Of a DNA stretch of 64,000 nucleotides, positions 15,685-23,862 are shown piece after piece (positions within the stretch are counted from its first letter, which is position 1; each line of letters begins with the position of its first letter). The stretch comes from Nocardia bhagyanarayanae (GTDB lineage: Bacteria > Actinomycetota > Actinomycetes > Mycobacteriales > Mycobacteriaceae). The notes under the pieces are model-generated. The model was given only the letters and a program-made list of their open reading frames with translations, did no database searches and was not told where the DNA came from. The DNA lies in assembly GCF_006716565.1 (NCBI RefSeq), contig NZ_VFPG01000001.1:5084001-5148000 (forward strand), written 5' to 3'. The position numbers were made by a program, and so were the translations under genes.

Positions 15685-16652
15685 CGGCTCACCTGATCCA
15701 CGCGGGTGCCGTCGAGCCACGGTTTCGGGTCGGCGAGGAACGGTGTGTCGCCGAGGCGGGCGAGGTCGTCGAAGAACGCGCGGGTGGTGCGTGCCGCGGC
15801 GGCGGTGGTGCCGACGGAGACGAATCCGGCTTGTTCGCGGTCCAGGCCGCGAGCCAGACGGGTGTCGGTGCCGAAGTAGACGGCGCGTTTGAGTTCGGCG
15901 ACGACGACCGGGTTGCGGGCCGCCAATCGGGCCGCGGTGGCGTGGGCTTCGGCCAGCAGTTGATCTTCGGCGACGACGCGGTGCAGCAGTCCGAGCCGGT
16001 GGGCTTCCGCGACCGACAGCGGCGCGCCCTCCAAGGTGACCTCGAGGGCGGCGGCCGCGCCGAGCAGCCGGGTGAGGCGTTGGGTTCCGCCGCCGCCGGG
16101 GACCAGGTTGGCCATGGTCTCGATCTGGCCGAGCTTGACGTGTTCGGCGTCGGCGGCGTAGCGCAGGTCGCAGGCCAGCGCGATCTCGTGGCCGCCGCCC
16201 AGCGCCGGGCCGTTGATGGCGGCCAGATACACCGCGTGGGAGCGGTTCATGCGCAACGTTGTTCGTTTCCAGCGGTGTCCCCACACCAGTCCTACGCCGA
16301 GGCCGCCACCGAACCGCTCCACCGCCGCCGTCGCGCCCGGAATGTGCAGCGCGGCGCTCGCGGCGCGCAGCAGTGGCGCGGCGACTCGGGCGGGTACGAA
16401 CGGGTGCGGCAGTTCGATCATGCCGGTCAGCGCGCTGGGGTCGGCGTGGGTGAGGAACCGTCCGGGGACTCCGCCGGTGAGCACCACCGCGCCGACCGTG
16501 TCGTCGGTGTCGACGGCGGCGGTGAGGCGGTCGAGGTCGCGGACGAACTCGGTGGTCACGAAGTTCAGTGGCGGTGCGACGGCGCGGGCGGTGAGAACCC
16601 GCCCGTCTTGCTCGAGTTCGATGGTCTCCAGGTGCAGGTCGGTGGCGGACAT
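15681..16652 (-). CDS. enoyl-CoA hydratase/isomerase family protein
   Basis: 323-residue crotonase-fold protein, longer than the usual 260. Both catalytic glutamates appear present: one in GGGHEIALACD and one in KLGQIETMANLVPGGGGTQR. An insertion of about 35 residues (around SAALHIPGATAAVERFGG) lies before the AAINGPALGGG core. ATG 16652 follows AAGGAG. It is the first gene of the operon with the molybdopterin enzyme, behind the palindrome 16743-16758. Probably hydrates an unsaturated acyl-CoA. Confidence 0.87.
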   Translation of the reverse strand: MSATDLHLETIELEQDGRVLTARAVAPPLNFVTTEFVRDLDRLTAAVDTDDTVGAVVLTGGVPGRFLTHADPSALTGMIELPHPFVPARVAAPLLRAASAALHIPGATAAVERFGGGLGVGLVWGHRWKRTTLRMNRSHAVYLAAINGPALGGGHEIALACDLRYAADAEHVKLGQIETMANLVPGGGGTQRLTRLLGAAAALEVTLEGAPLSVAEAHRLGLLHRVVAEDQLLAEAHATAARLAARNPVVVAELKRAVYFGTDTRLARGLDREQAGFVSVGTTAAAARTTRAFFDDLARLGDTPFLADPKPWLDGTRVDQVSR

Positions 16653-16742
16653 CGGCGGCTCCTTCGGTGCGCGGCTGCGGTCGGAACGCGAGAGGGCGTG
16701 TGTGTGAACACCCTTCGGGGTCGCGTGATCCCGATACCCGAC

Positions 16743-16758
16743 TATGGAGTACACCATA
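16743..16758. promoter_or_regulatory. candidate operator/promoter of the hydratase-oxidoreductase operon
   Basis: Palindrome TATGGAGTACACCATA (14 of 16 positions symmetric), 90 bases upstream of the hydratase start. On the minus strand TTGACA lies just upstream of it, so a repressor bound here would cover the promoter. Confidence 0.5.
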
Positions 16759-16893
16759 ATCGGTGTGTCAAGGCTCAGCCCTTCGACCGAAATCCCTCCA
16801 CCTCCCACCGAGGGATGTAGCGGCGTCGGCCCTGCAGGGGTTGACTTGTTCGCATACTCAACGCGCAGGTCCAAGGTCGAGAAAGGAGCAGTT

Positions 16894-17283
16894 ATGTCCG
16901 GGAAGACCAAACATGCCCGCAAACCCGGTACCGAGCCCACCGCGACCGCCCATCCGGTGCCCGGACCGGCGGGAGCATCCCCGGCAACCGGATCGAAGAC
17001 GGCGACAGCCGAGCACGCGGGACTGCGTGTCCCGATTCCGACGGTCGGAGTGCGCATGGCGCGGGTCCCGCTTCCGCCCGGATCGCGCACGGCGGCCGAC
17101 GGTGTCTCGTCGGTGACCACGGCGGTGCTGCATAGAGTGCCGGACCGCGAGTCGATGCTCTACTACGGCGGGCTCGGCGCGGCGGCCGCCACCGGACTGG
17201 TGTCGTGGCCGGTGGCCACGGCGATCGGTGTCGGCGTCTGGGTCGCGGAGCATGCCCGAAACGTTGCGTCCGCCGGTCGGTAA
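16894..17283 (+). CDS. hypothetical protein with carboxy-terminal hydrophobic helix
   Basis: 129 residues. The first 60 are Pro/Ala/Thr-rich and basic (MSGKTKHARKPGTEPTA), followed by a short conserved-looking core LRVPIPTVGVRMARVPLPPG. The end has two hydrophobic stretches (YYGGLGAAAATGLVSWPVA, TAIGVGVWVAEHA). ATG 16894 has AAAGGAG at ideal spacing, so it is translated. Probably peripheral or single-span at the membrane. I do not recognise the family. Confidence 0.6.
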   Translation: MSGKTKHARKPGTEPTATAHPVPGPAGASPATGSKTATAEHAGLRVPIPTVGVRMARVPLPPGSRTAADGVSSVTTAVLHRVPDRESMLYYGGLGAAAATGLVSWPVATAIGVGVWVAEHARNVASAGR

Positions 17284-17432
17284 CGCCACGTCGACCAGCG
17301 ACAGCACGCCCGGCCTGGGTCGGCTGCGCGGCCGCTGAGCGCGCGCGTCGGCGGTCGGTGCGGGACGCGGGGCCGGCCCTCCGGGCGCGGTGTGCCCTCG
17401 GAATTGCGTGGCCGTGGGCGCACCGTTCTCCT

Positions 17433-17948
17433 ATGTTCGGATTCGTGATCTCCGCTTCGCTACGCCCGGCCGTGACCGCCGACGAACCCTTCCTCTGGGA
17501 AATGCTCTACGAGGCATCACACGCCGCCGACCAGGGACTGACCGTCGCCGACCTCGAAACCATTCCCGCGCTGTCGCGTTACGTCGACGGCTGGGGCGCC
17601 GGCAGCGATCTCGGCGTCATCGGCGGCCCAGCCGAATCCCCGTGCGGCGCAGCGTGGTTGCGCTTGCTCACCGGCGCGGACGCCGGTTACGGCTACGTCG
17701 ACGACACGACTCCCGAGCTCGCGATCGCCGTCGCAGCGCCGGCGCGCGGCACCGGGCTCGGCACGGCGATGCTCGAACGGCTCGTCGCCGACGCCGCGGG
17801 ACGCTATGCGGCGGTGAGTCTGAGTGTGCGCGAGGAGAATCCGGCGCGGCGGCTGTACCAGCGCCTGGGCTTCGTCGATGTCGACGGCTCGCGCATCGTC
17901 AACCGGGCGGGCACCACCAGCATCACCATGGTGTTGCCGCTGCGCTGA
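17433..17948 (+). CDS. GNAT-family N-acetyltransferase
   Basis: 171-residue GCN5-type acetyltransferase. Beta-strand 4 and the acetyl-CoA pyrophosphate loop appear as LAIAVAAPARGTGLGTAML, and the carboxy-terminal block VREENPARRLYQRLGFVDVD is diagnostic. Substrate unknown. The start could be ATG 17433 or GTG 17445 (leaving SASLRPAVTADE after it); neither has a strong ribosome site. Convergent with the SDR gene ending at 17962. Confidence 0.82.
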   Translation: MFGFVISASLRPAVTADEPFLWEMLYEASHAADQGLTVADLETIPALSRYVDGWGAGSDLGVIGGPAESPCGAAWLRLLTGADAGYGYVDDTTPELAIAVAAPARGTGLGTAMLERLVADAAGRYAAVSLSVREENPARRLYQRLGFVDVDGSRIVNRAGTTSITMVLPLR

Positions 17949-17961
17949 GCGCGTATTACCT

Positions 17962-18753
17962 TCAGCGTTTGGCGCGCTGCGCCTCGGCCAGCGTCGCCGC
18001 GACCTTGTCGGCGCCCGCGAGCCGCTGCACCCGGGCGGACAATCCGGGCGCGATGCCCGCCAGCAGGGCGCCGAGGCGCACCTGGGGCGGGGCCACATCG
18101 ATCTCGCCGACGTTGCGTTCCACGGCGCGGCGCACCGCGGCCGCCACCTGAGCCGGCGAGGAGGTGCCGGTGCCGAAGGCCGGGGCAACGCCCGCGTCGG
18201 CGAACATGCCCGCGTCGCGGACGAAACCGGGGAACACCGTCGAGACGCCGACCCCGTGCGGGGCGAGGTCTTGGCGCAGTGCCTGGGCGAAGCCGCGCAG
18301 CCCGAATTTGGTGGCGTTGTAGAGCGAGACGCGGGGCGAGGCGATCTTGCCCGAGATCGAGGAGATGAACACCAGATGCCCGTGCCCCTGGGCGATCAGT
18401 GGTTCGGCCAGCAGGCGGGCGGTGATGATCGGGGCGCGCAGGTTCACATCGAGTGCGCGGTCGATCTGCTCGATGGAGTAGTCGGTGAGCAGTCCGCTGG
18501 CGGGCACGGCCGCGTTCGCGACGACGATGTCGAGCGGCCCCGCCGCCGCGAGCAGCGCCGCGACCCCGTCGCGGTCGGCCAGATCGGCGGGCACGGCGCG
18601 CGCGCCGGTCTGCTCGGCCAGCGGGGCCAGCACGTCGACGCGGCGGCCGGTGAGCACCAGCTCGGCGCCGCGTTCGGCGAACGCGTGGGCGATGGCGTGC
18701 CCGATGCCGCCGGTGGCGCCCGTGATCAGAACTCGTGAACCCTCGATCTTCAT
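17962..18753 (-). CDS. SDR-family oxidoreductase
   Basis: 263-residue classical SDR. TGATGGIG nucleotide motif, VVANAAVP at the NNAG position, Ser in FISSISG, and Tyr/Lys in YNATKFG. The tail LLAGIAPGLSARVQRLAGADK is longer than in minimal SDRs and resembles membrane-associated family members of mycobacteria. ATG 18753. Downstream of a TetR gene on the same strand (134 bases), so possibly its regulatory target. Confidence 0.87.
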   Translation of the reverse strand: MKIEGSRVLITGATGGIGHAIAHAFAERGAELVLTGRRVDVLAPLAEQTGARAVPADLADRDGVAALLAAAGPLDIVVANAAVPASGLLTDYSIEQIDRALDVNLRAPIITARLLAEPLIAQGHGHLVFISSISGKIASPRVSLYNATKFGLRGFAQALRQDLAPHGVGVSTVFPGFVRDAGMFADAGVAPAFGTGTSSPAQVAAAVRRAVERNVGEIDVAPPQVRLGALLAGIAPGLSARVQRLAGADKVAATLAEAQRAKR

Positions 18754-18846
18754 CGCCTGTACCGTCCCCTGTCGCCGCCTTGCGGAAATTCGAGTCCCGC
18801 TTCTGGGAGCACGGTAACGAGCCGAGCGGGCGAGCACATCCGCGCG

Positions 18847-18870
18847 CGGTCGGATCTCTGGCTCCGACCG
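18847..18870 (-). terminator. stem-loop after TetR gene
   Basis: Perfect 8-bp arms CGGTCGGA / TCCGACCG with an 8-base loop, 17 bases after the TetR stop on the minus strand. No T-run follows, so it may attenuate rather than fully terminate. Confidence 0.4.
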
Positions 18871-18887
18871 TGGTAGGGGTTGCCGGG

Positions 18888-19496
18888 TCAGTGCGCGGTG
18901 GCCGGGTAGAGCGCGCGCAGCTCGGCGACCGCGTCGTCGAGGGGTTCGATGCTGCGCTGCACCCGGCACAGCGCGATGGCGCCCTCGAAGGCGGCGACCG
19001 TGAGCACCGCTAGGCGCCGCGCCCGGTCGGCGGGGACGTCGTGGCGGATCAGCACGTCGGTGAGCGCGGCATGCCAGCGATCGAAGACGGCGGCCGCGGC
19101 ACGCGCGAATTCCGGCGCCTCGTCGTTGGTTTCGACGGCGACCGCGAAGATCGGGCACCCCGCGCGGAACTGGCTCTCGCGCAGCGTGGTGCGCCACATC
19201 TCGGCGAATCTCGCGAGCGCGTCGAGGGGGTCGCTGTCGCGGGTGAGGCGCTCGATGTAGCCGGACATGATCTCACCGGCCGTGGTGACGGCGTCGCTGA
19301 CCAGCTGGGTGCGTCCGCCGGGAAAATGGTGATACACCGAGCCGCGCGGCGCGCCGGTGCTGGCCAGCACCCGGTCCACGCTGGTCGCGCTGGCGCCGTG
19401 CACGCGCAACGAGTCGATGGCGCCCTCGATCATCCGCTGCCGCGCGTTGGGCAGGCGGGTGCGAGGGGAGGCGTCGGTGCTGGATCGGCGTGCCAC
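18888..19496 (-). CDS. TetR-family regulator (LmrA/YxaF type)
   Basis: 202 residues. The helix-turn-helix reads SVDRVLASTGAPRGSVYHHF with the PGG after it that marks the LmrA/YxaF subgroup; GCPIFAVAVE in the ligand domain fits too. These repressors usually control oxidoreductase or efflux genes and sense flavonoid-like or drug molecules. ATG 19496 directly abuts a perfect palindrome at 19506-19523, so it is autoregulated. The likely target is the SDR gene downstream or the hydrolase upstream. Confidence 0.87.
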   Translation of the reverse strand: MARRSSTDASPRTRLPNARQRMIEGAIDSLRVHGASATSVDRVLASTGAPRGSVYHHFPGGRTQLVSDAVTTAGEIMSGYIERLTRDSDPLDALARFAEMWRTTLRESQFRAGCPIFAVAVETNDEAPEFARAAAAVFDRWHAALTDVLIRHDVPADRARRLAVLTVAAFEGAIALCRVQRSIEPLDDAVAELRALYPATAH

Positions 19497-19505
19497 GCCC
19501 TCATT

Positions 19506-19523
19506 CTATGGGGTTGCCCATAG
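19506..19523. promoter_or_regulatory. TetR operator
   Basis: CTATGGG-GTTG-CCCATAG, perfect 7-bp arms, 10 bases upstream of the TetR ATG and just after the stop of the upstream hydrolase gene (ends at 19538). Confidence 0.6.
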
Positions 19524-19537
19524 TGCGGATGGCGCGG

Positions 19538-20428
19538 TCAGCGGACCCGGGTGCGGTGGAATTCCAGGAACGCGTCCAAGGTCCGTTGCGGCGCCTCGAT
19601 TTGCGGGTAGTGGCCGATGTCGGGCAACTCCACCACGTCGGGATGCTCGATCAGTTCGCGGTAGCGTTCGACCATGTGCGCCCCCGAGACCGGGTCGCGC
19701 AAACCGTCGATCAACCGCAGCGGCACCACGGCCCGCTGCAGCGCGCCGACCCAGCGTTCCCGATGCTTGCGGCGCTCGGCGATGTAGCCGATGATCTTGT
19801 GGCCGTTGCGTTTACCGTGCCGCGACGACCACAGCAGCCAGAATTGGTGCAGTTCGGTTGCGCTGGGGCGGGTGTCGGGTCCGAAAACCGCCGCGAGGCT
19901 GCGTTTGAACGCGGTCTCACCGCCGAGGACCCCGACCATCGGTCCCAGCGGTCCGGCGAGCAGTCGCTGCACCCAGCGCGCGCGGTGGGTTTCGGGGAAC
20001 AGTCCCCCGTTGAGCAGGCACACCGATTCGATGGTCAGCGAGTCGTCGCCGGTGGCGCGGCGTTCGGCGTCGCGGGCCAGCAGTTCCTGGGCGACGGTGT
20101 CGCCGTAGTCGTGGGCCAGCACGTGGAAGCGGTGCACGCCCTGTTCGAGCAGCAGTTGTTCGTGCAGGTCGGCTTGGTCGGCGATGCTGTAGTCGTAGGT
20201 GCGCGGCTTGGCCGACCAGCCGAAGCCGATCATGTCGGCGGCCAAGACCCGCGCGAACCGTTCACACAGACCGGGCCACACGGCATGCCAGTCCCAGGAC
20301 GCGGTCGGGAAACCGTGGATGCACAGCAGGACCCCTTCGGGTCCGCCGCCGCCCTCGGTCCAGAAGATCTGGTGCCCGCGATGGGTGAACCGGTGTCCGT
20401 TGGCACGCCAATTCGCAAACTCCTCCAT
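19538..20428 (-). CDS. alpha/beta hydrolase with Asp nucleophile (dehalogenase/epoxide hydrolase type)
   Basis: 296 residues. Oxyanion motif HGFPTASWDW, a nucleophile elbow LAHDYGDTVAQ with Asp where esterases have Ser, cap-region helices, and a catalytic His in PDIGHYPQIEAP. The Asp nucleophile places it with haloalkane dehalogenases and epoxide hydrolases. ATG 20428 with GGAGGAG reading into it. It lies 42 bases upstream of the TetR gene on the same strand. Convergent with no gene; divergent from the antiporter. Confidence 0.85.
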   Translation of the reverse strand: MEEFANWRANGHRFTHRGHQIFWTEGGGGPEGVLLCIHGFPTASWDWHAVWPGLCERFARVLAADMIGFGWSAKPRTYDYSIADQADLHEQLLLEQGVHRFHVLAHDYGDTVAQELLARDAERRATGDDSLTIESVCLLNGGLFPETHRARWVQRLLAGPLGPMVGVLGGETAFKRSLAAVFGPDTRPSATELHQFWLLWSSRHGKRNGHKIIGYIAERRKHRERWVGALQRAVVPLRLIDGLRDPVSGAHMVERYRELIEHPDVVELPDIGHYPQIEAPQRTLDAFLEFHRTRVR

Positions 20429-20545
20429 ACCCGATAAGCATTGCCGGTGCGCGGGCGCGCGGCAGCGATTCCGGGGAATCGGCCTCGCGACCGTGCCGGC
20501 TACGGCGGGGACGCGGCGATAGTGGCGTTTTGGGAGAATACGTCG

Positions 20546-22399
20546 GTGCATGTCGCGATCGGGCTGGTGGTTCTCGTCGCGTCGGCGGCCGCGTTGGCGG
20601 CGCTGGCGCGCCGGTTCGGCGTCTCCGAACCGTTGGTGCTGACCCTGGCCGGGGTGGCGGCCTCCTATCTCCCGTTCGTTCCCGCGGTGCATCTGGAGCC
20701 GGAGGTGGTGCTGCTCGGTTTGCTGCCACCGCTGCTCTACACCGCGGCGATTCGGACCTCGCTTGTCGATTTCCGCGCCAACATCGGCACCATCGCCTCG
20801 CTGTCGGTGGGTTTGGTGCTGTTCAGCACGTTCGCGGTGGCCGCGGTCGTGTGGTGGCTGCTTCCCGTGCCCTTCGCGGTGGCGGTCGCGCTGGGTGCGG
20901 TGGTCGCCCCGCCCGACGCGGTGGCCGCGACGGCGGTGGCGCGCCGGATCGGGATGCCGCGGCGCATCGTCACCATCCTCGAGGACGAGTCGTTGTTCAA
21001 CGACGCGACCGCGCTGGTGGCGTTGCGGACCGCGATCGCCGCCTCGGCGGGCACGGTGTCGGTGTGGCAGGCGGGCGGTGACTTCCTGCTCGCCGCGGGC
21101 GGCGGCGCCCTGGTCGGCATCGCCGTCGCCTACCTGCTCGCGATGCTGCGGCGGCGCATCAGCGATCCGGTGCTCGACACCACGCTGTCGTTCCTCGCGC
21201 CGTTCGTGGCGTATCTGCCCGCCGAAGAGATACACGCCTCCGGAGTGATCGCGGTCGTGACCTGCGGGATGATCCTCGGCCACGGCGCGCCGGTGTGGCA
21301 GTCGGCGGCCTCGCGCATCGCCGAACGCACCAACTGGCGCACCATCCAGTTCATCCTCGAGAGTTCGGTGTTCCTCATCATCGGTCTGCAGGTGCGCGCG
21401 ATCGTGGAGGGCGCGTGGAGCAGCGGCCTCGACCACGCCACTCTGGTGGTCACGGCGATCGCGGTGCTGCTCGCGGTGATGGTGGCGCGGCCGCTGTGGA
21501 TCTTCCCGTGGTCGCTGCTGTTCCAGCGGCTCGGACGCTCGACCACCCCGCTGAGCTATCCGACGGTGGTGTCGTGGGCGGGCATGCGCGGCGTGGTCAC
21601 TCTGGCCGCGGTGCTGCTGTTGCCCGAAGACACCCCGCAACTGCCGGTGCTCAAGCTGCTGGCGCTGGTCGTGGTGGCCGGAACGCTGCTGCTGCAAGGC
21701 ACCTCGCTGCCGTGGCTGGTGCGGCGCCTGCATCTGCGCGGCCCCAGCCGCTCGGAGGACGCGCTGCAGAAAGCGAACCTGCTCACCCAGGCGGGCGCGG
21801 CCGGCATGGCGGCGCTGGACGCCGCGGCCGGACCCGACACCCCGCAGCAGGTCGTGCAGTCGCTGCGCGACCGGCTGACCTGGCGCACCAACGCCGCCTG
21901 GGAACGATTGGGCCGCGCCGAATCCGAACAGCAGACCCCCACCGCCGAATACCGCAGGCTGCGCCTCGTGATGTTGCGCGCCGAGCGTGAAACCGTATTA
22001 CGGGTGCGGGATTCGGGCGGCACGGACTACGAGATCCTCCAGCACGTGCTGGCCCGGCTCGATCTCGAGGAATCGATGATCGACCGGTTCGACGAGACCG
22101 AGGAAGAACGCCGCGAACCTCTCGCCGCGCCCGCCGCGGCCGCCGACTGCGACCATCTGCGGGCCGCGCCACTGCTGCGTGAACCCACCGAACCCGACCA
22201 ATGCGCCGAATGCGTCGCCGAGGGCCAGAGCTGGGTGCACCTGCGAATGTGTCTGTCGTGCGGGCACATCGCCTGCTGCGACTCCTCGCCCGGCAATCAC
22301 GCCACCAAACATCACACGTCCACCGGTCACCCGGTGATGCGCAGCGTGGAACCCGGCGAAGCCTGGCGCTGGTGCTACGTCGACGAGCTGCTGGGCTGA
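20546..22399 (+). CDS. CPA1 Na+/H+ antiporter with carboxy-terminal UBP zinc finger
   Basis: 617 residues. Residues 1-410 or so are about 12 membrane helices of the NhaP/CPA1 type with the ion-site motif GAVVAPPDAVAATAVARR and EDESLFNDATALV. A cytoplasmic helical region (EEERREPL) leads to residues 540-617, a ubiquitin-protease-type zinc finger: CDHL, CAECVAEG, HLRMCLSCGHIACCD and NHATKHHTSTGHPV. GTG 20546 is preceded by GGGAG; GTG 20522 is an alternative. It exports Na+ or K+ for protons. The finger is a eukaryote-like ubiquitin-tail-binding fold, seen in other actinobacterial antiporters. Confidence 0.88.
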   Translation: MHVAIGLVVLVASAAALAALARRFGVSEPLVLTLAGVAASYLPFVPAVHLEPEVVLLGLLPPLLYTAAIRTSLVDFRANIGTIASLSVGLVLFSTFAVAAVVWWLLPVPFAVAVALGAVVAPPDAVAATAVARRIGMPRRIVTILEDESLFNDATALVALRTAIAASAGTVSVWQAGGDFLLAAGGGALVGIAVAYLLAMLRRRISDPVLDTTLSFLAPFVAYLPAEEIHASGVIAVVTCGMILGHGAPVWQSAASRIAERTNWRTIQFILESSVFLIIGLQVRAIVEGAWSSGLDHATLVVTAIAVLLAVMVARPLWIFPWSLLFQRLGRSTTPLSYPTVVSWAGMRGVVTLAAVLLLPEDTPQLPVLKLLALVVVAGTLLLQGTSLPWLVRRLHLRGPSRSEDALQKANLLTQAGAAGMAALDAAAGPDTPQQVVQSLRDRLTWRTNAAWERLGRAESEQQTPTAEYRRLRLVMLRAERETVLRVRDSGGTDYEILQHVLARLDLEESMIDRFDETEEERREPLAAPAAAADCDHLRAAPLLREPTEPDQCAECVAEGQSWVHLRMCLSCGHIACCDSSPGNHATKHHTSTGHPVMRSVEPGEAWRWCYVDELLG

Positions 22400-22959
22400 G
22401 CGCCCACCGGCACCGGACGGCGGTGCGAGTAGATCAGGCGGGCGTATTCGGTGAGCAGCCGCCGCAGTGACAGGTTCTCTCCGCCCGCCGCGATCTGCTG
22501 GTAGCCGATCAACATCGCCATACCGAGCGAGGTGACCACGGCGGCGGTCTCGTCGTCGCCGACCACCCCGTTGATCACCTTGTGCACGGTGCGCCGCCGC
22601 GACTCGTCGACCCGCTTGAGCGCCAGATTCACCGACTCGTCGTTGGCGGCCCACGCCCTTATCGCGGCCTCGGCCTGGTGATGCAGGCCCGCCGCGAGAT
22701 CCGACATCGCGCGCACGTCGTCGTCGGGATCGCCCTGATTGAACTTCAACGTGCGCAGGATCAGTACCTGCCGGTTCTCCCAGTGCTCGAGCAGCGCGTC
22801 GACGAAACCCTGCCAGCTGCCGAAGTGGTGGTAGAACGAGCCGCTGGTGACCCCGAGCCGACGGCACAGCAGACCGATGTTGAGGCCCTTGAACCCGAGT
22901 TCGGCCAGCACCTCCAGAGCGGTGTCGAAGTACTGCTCCTTGGTGACCACTCGTGACAT
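22375..22959 (-). CDS. TetR-family regulator
   Basis: 194 residues. Helix-turn-helix GLNIGLLCRRLGVTSGSFYH with HFGSWQGFVDAL after it; a helical ligand domain with DVRAMSDLAAGLHHQAEAA. ATG 22959. Its last 25 bases overlap the antiporter gene end in convergent orientation, so antisense interference between the two transcripts is possible. No clear palindrome directly upstream; the nearest is 23119-23142, which belongs more naturally to the next gene. Confidence 0.87.
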   Translation of the reverse strand: MSRVVTKEQYFDTALEVLAELGFKGLNIGLLCRRLGVTSGSFYHHFGSWQGFVDALLEHWENRQVLILRTLKFNQGDPDDDVRAMSDLAAGLHHQAEAAIRAWAANDESVNLALKRVDESRRRTVHKVINGVVGDDETAAVVTSLGMAMLIGYQQIAAGGENLSLRRLLTEYARLIYSHRRPVPVGAQPSSSST

Positions 22960-23118
22960 GCGGATGCCGTTCTGCTCGTGCGGGCAAGGGGGAGGGCCCG
23001 AACAGTACCGCATCTGTTCGCGCGCGCGTGCGGGCACAACCGAATCCGCTAGGTGACTCGCGGTAGCTGTTACCGGGCGAAATATGCAGTGCGCGTGGGC
23101 GAACCGGCGCAGGGTTGC

Positions 23119-23142
23119 ATAACAGAGCAATTGCTCTGTTAT
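23119..23142. promoter_or_regulatory. 24-bp perfect palindrome, TetR operator
   Basis: Perfect dyad with half-site ATAACAGAGCAA, ending 10 bases before the TetR start at 23153. It probably overlaps the promoter (TTATAG). The most symmetric operator in the window. Confidence 0.7.
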
Positions 23143-23152
23143 AGTCGGCGCC

Positions 23153-23824
23153 ATGCCACGACCCCGCACCCACGACCCCGACGCCGTGCTCGACGCCACG
23201 GAATCGCTGGCCGTCCGCGGCGGCCCGGCCGCGGTCACCATCCGTGCCGTCGCCGCCGTTACGGGCGTGTCCAACGGCGCGCTGTACCACACCTTCGGGT
23301 CGCGATCCGGGGTGCTGGGGCGCGCGTGGTTGCGGGCCGCGCGCCGGTTTCTCGCGGTGCAGAACGAGTTGATCGAGGCGGCCTCCGGGTCCGAAGGGGA
23401 CTCGAGTACGGGCGGTAAGGAATCGAAAGGTGGTGCCCAAGAATCGGATTCGGCAGCCGAGGCGGTGCGGGACGAGGCGATCGTGGCCGCCGCCGAGGCA
23501 CCCAGCGTGTTCGCCGAGCGATTCCCCGACTCCTCGCGCCTGCTGCTCACCGTCTCCCGCGAGCAGCTGCTCGGCGAGGACCTGCCCGAAGACGTCGCCA
23601 CCGAAGTCCGCGCCGCCGAACGCGCCCTGATCGACCTGCTGGTGCGGCTCGCGCAGCGCCGATGGGGCCGCCGCGACCGTCGCGCGGTCGAAGTGCTCAC
23701 CACCTGCCTGGTCGACCTACCGACCGCCATCCTGATCCGCCGCGAGCGAATCGCCGAACCCTTTGCCCGCGAACAACTTCGGGCCGCCGTCCGTGCCGTG
23801 CTCGCGGTCGGACCGCCCCCCTGA
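23153..23824 (+). CDS. TetR-family regulator with low-complexity insert
   Basis: 223 residues. Helix-turn-helix TIRAVAAVTGVSNGALYHTF is clear. Residues about 78-106 form a hydrophilic Gly/Ser/Glu insert (GSEGDSSTGGKESKGG) not expected in this domain, followed by FAERFPDSSRLLLTVSREQL. ATG lies 10 bases after the perfect palindrome, so it represses itself. It runs directly into the enoyl-CoA isomerase gene, 38 bases on, which is the probable regulated partner. Confidence 0.87.
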   Translation: MPRPRTHDPDAVLDATESLAVRGGPAAVTIRAVAAVTGVSNGALYHTFGSRSGVLGRAWLRAARRFLAVQNELIEAASGSEGDSSTGGKESKGGAQESDSAAEAVRDEAIVAAAEAPSVFAERFPDSSRLLLTVSREQLLGEDLPEDVATEVRAAERALIDLLVRLAQRRWGRRDRRAVEVLTTCLVDLPTAILIRRERIAEPFAREQLRAAVRAVLAVGPPP

Positions 23825-23862
23825 TCCCCCTGCCCCGACCACTCTCGATGAAGGAATCCACC

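Noticed and set aside
13564..15696. Long plus-strand open frame of about 700 codons
   Set aside because: It is antisense to the molybdopterin oxidoreductase and its sequence is a low-complexity Gly/Val/Arg mix typical of a GC-rich shadow frame.
22375..22399. Frameshift at the antiporter/TetR overlap
   Set aside because: Both genes end with good homology and normal stops; a short convergent overlap explains it.
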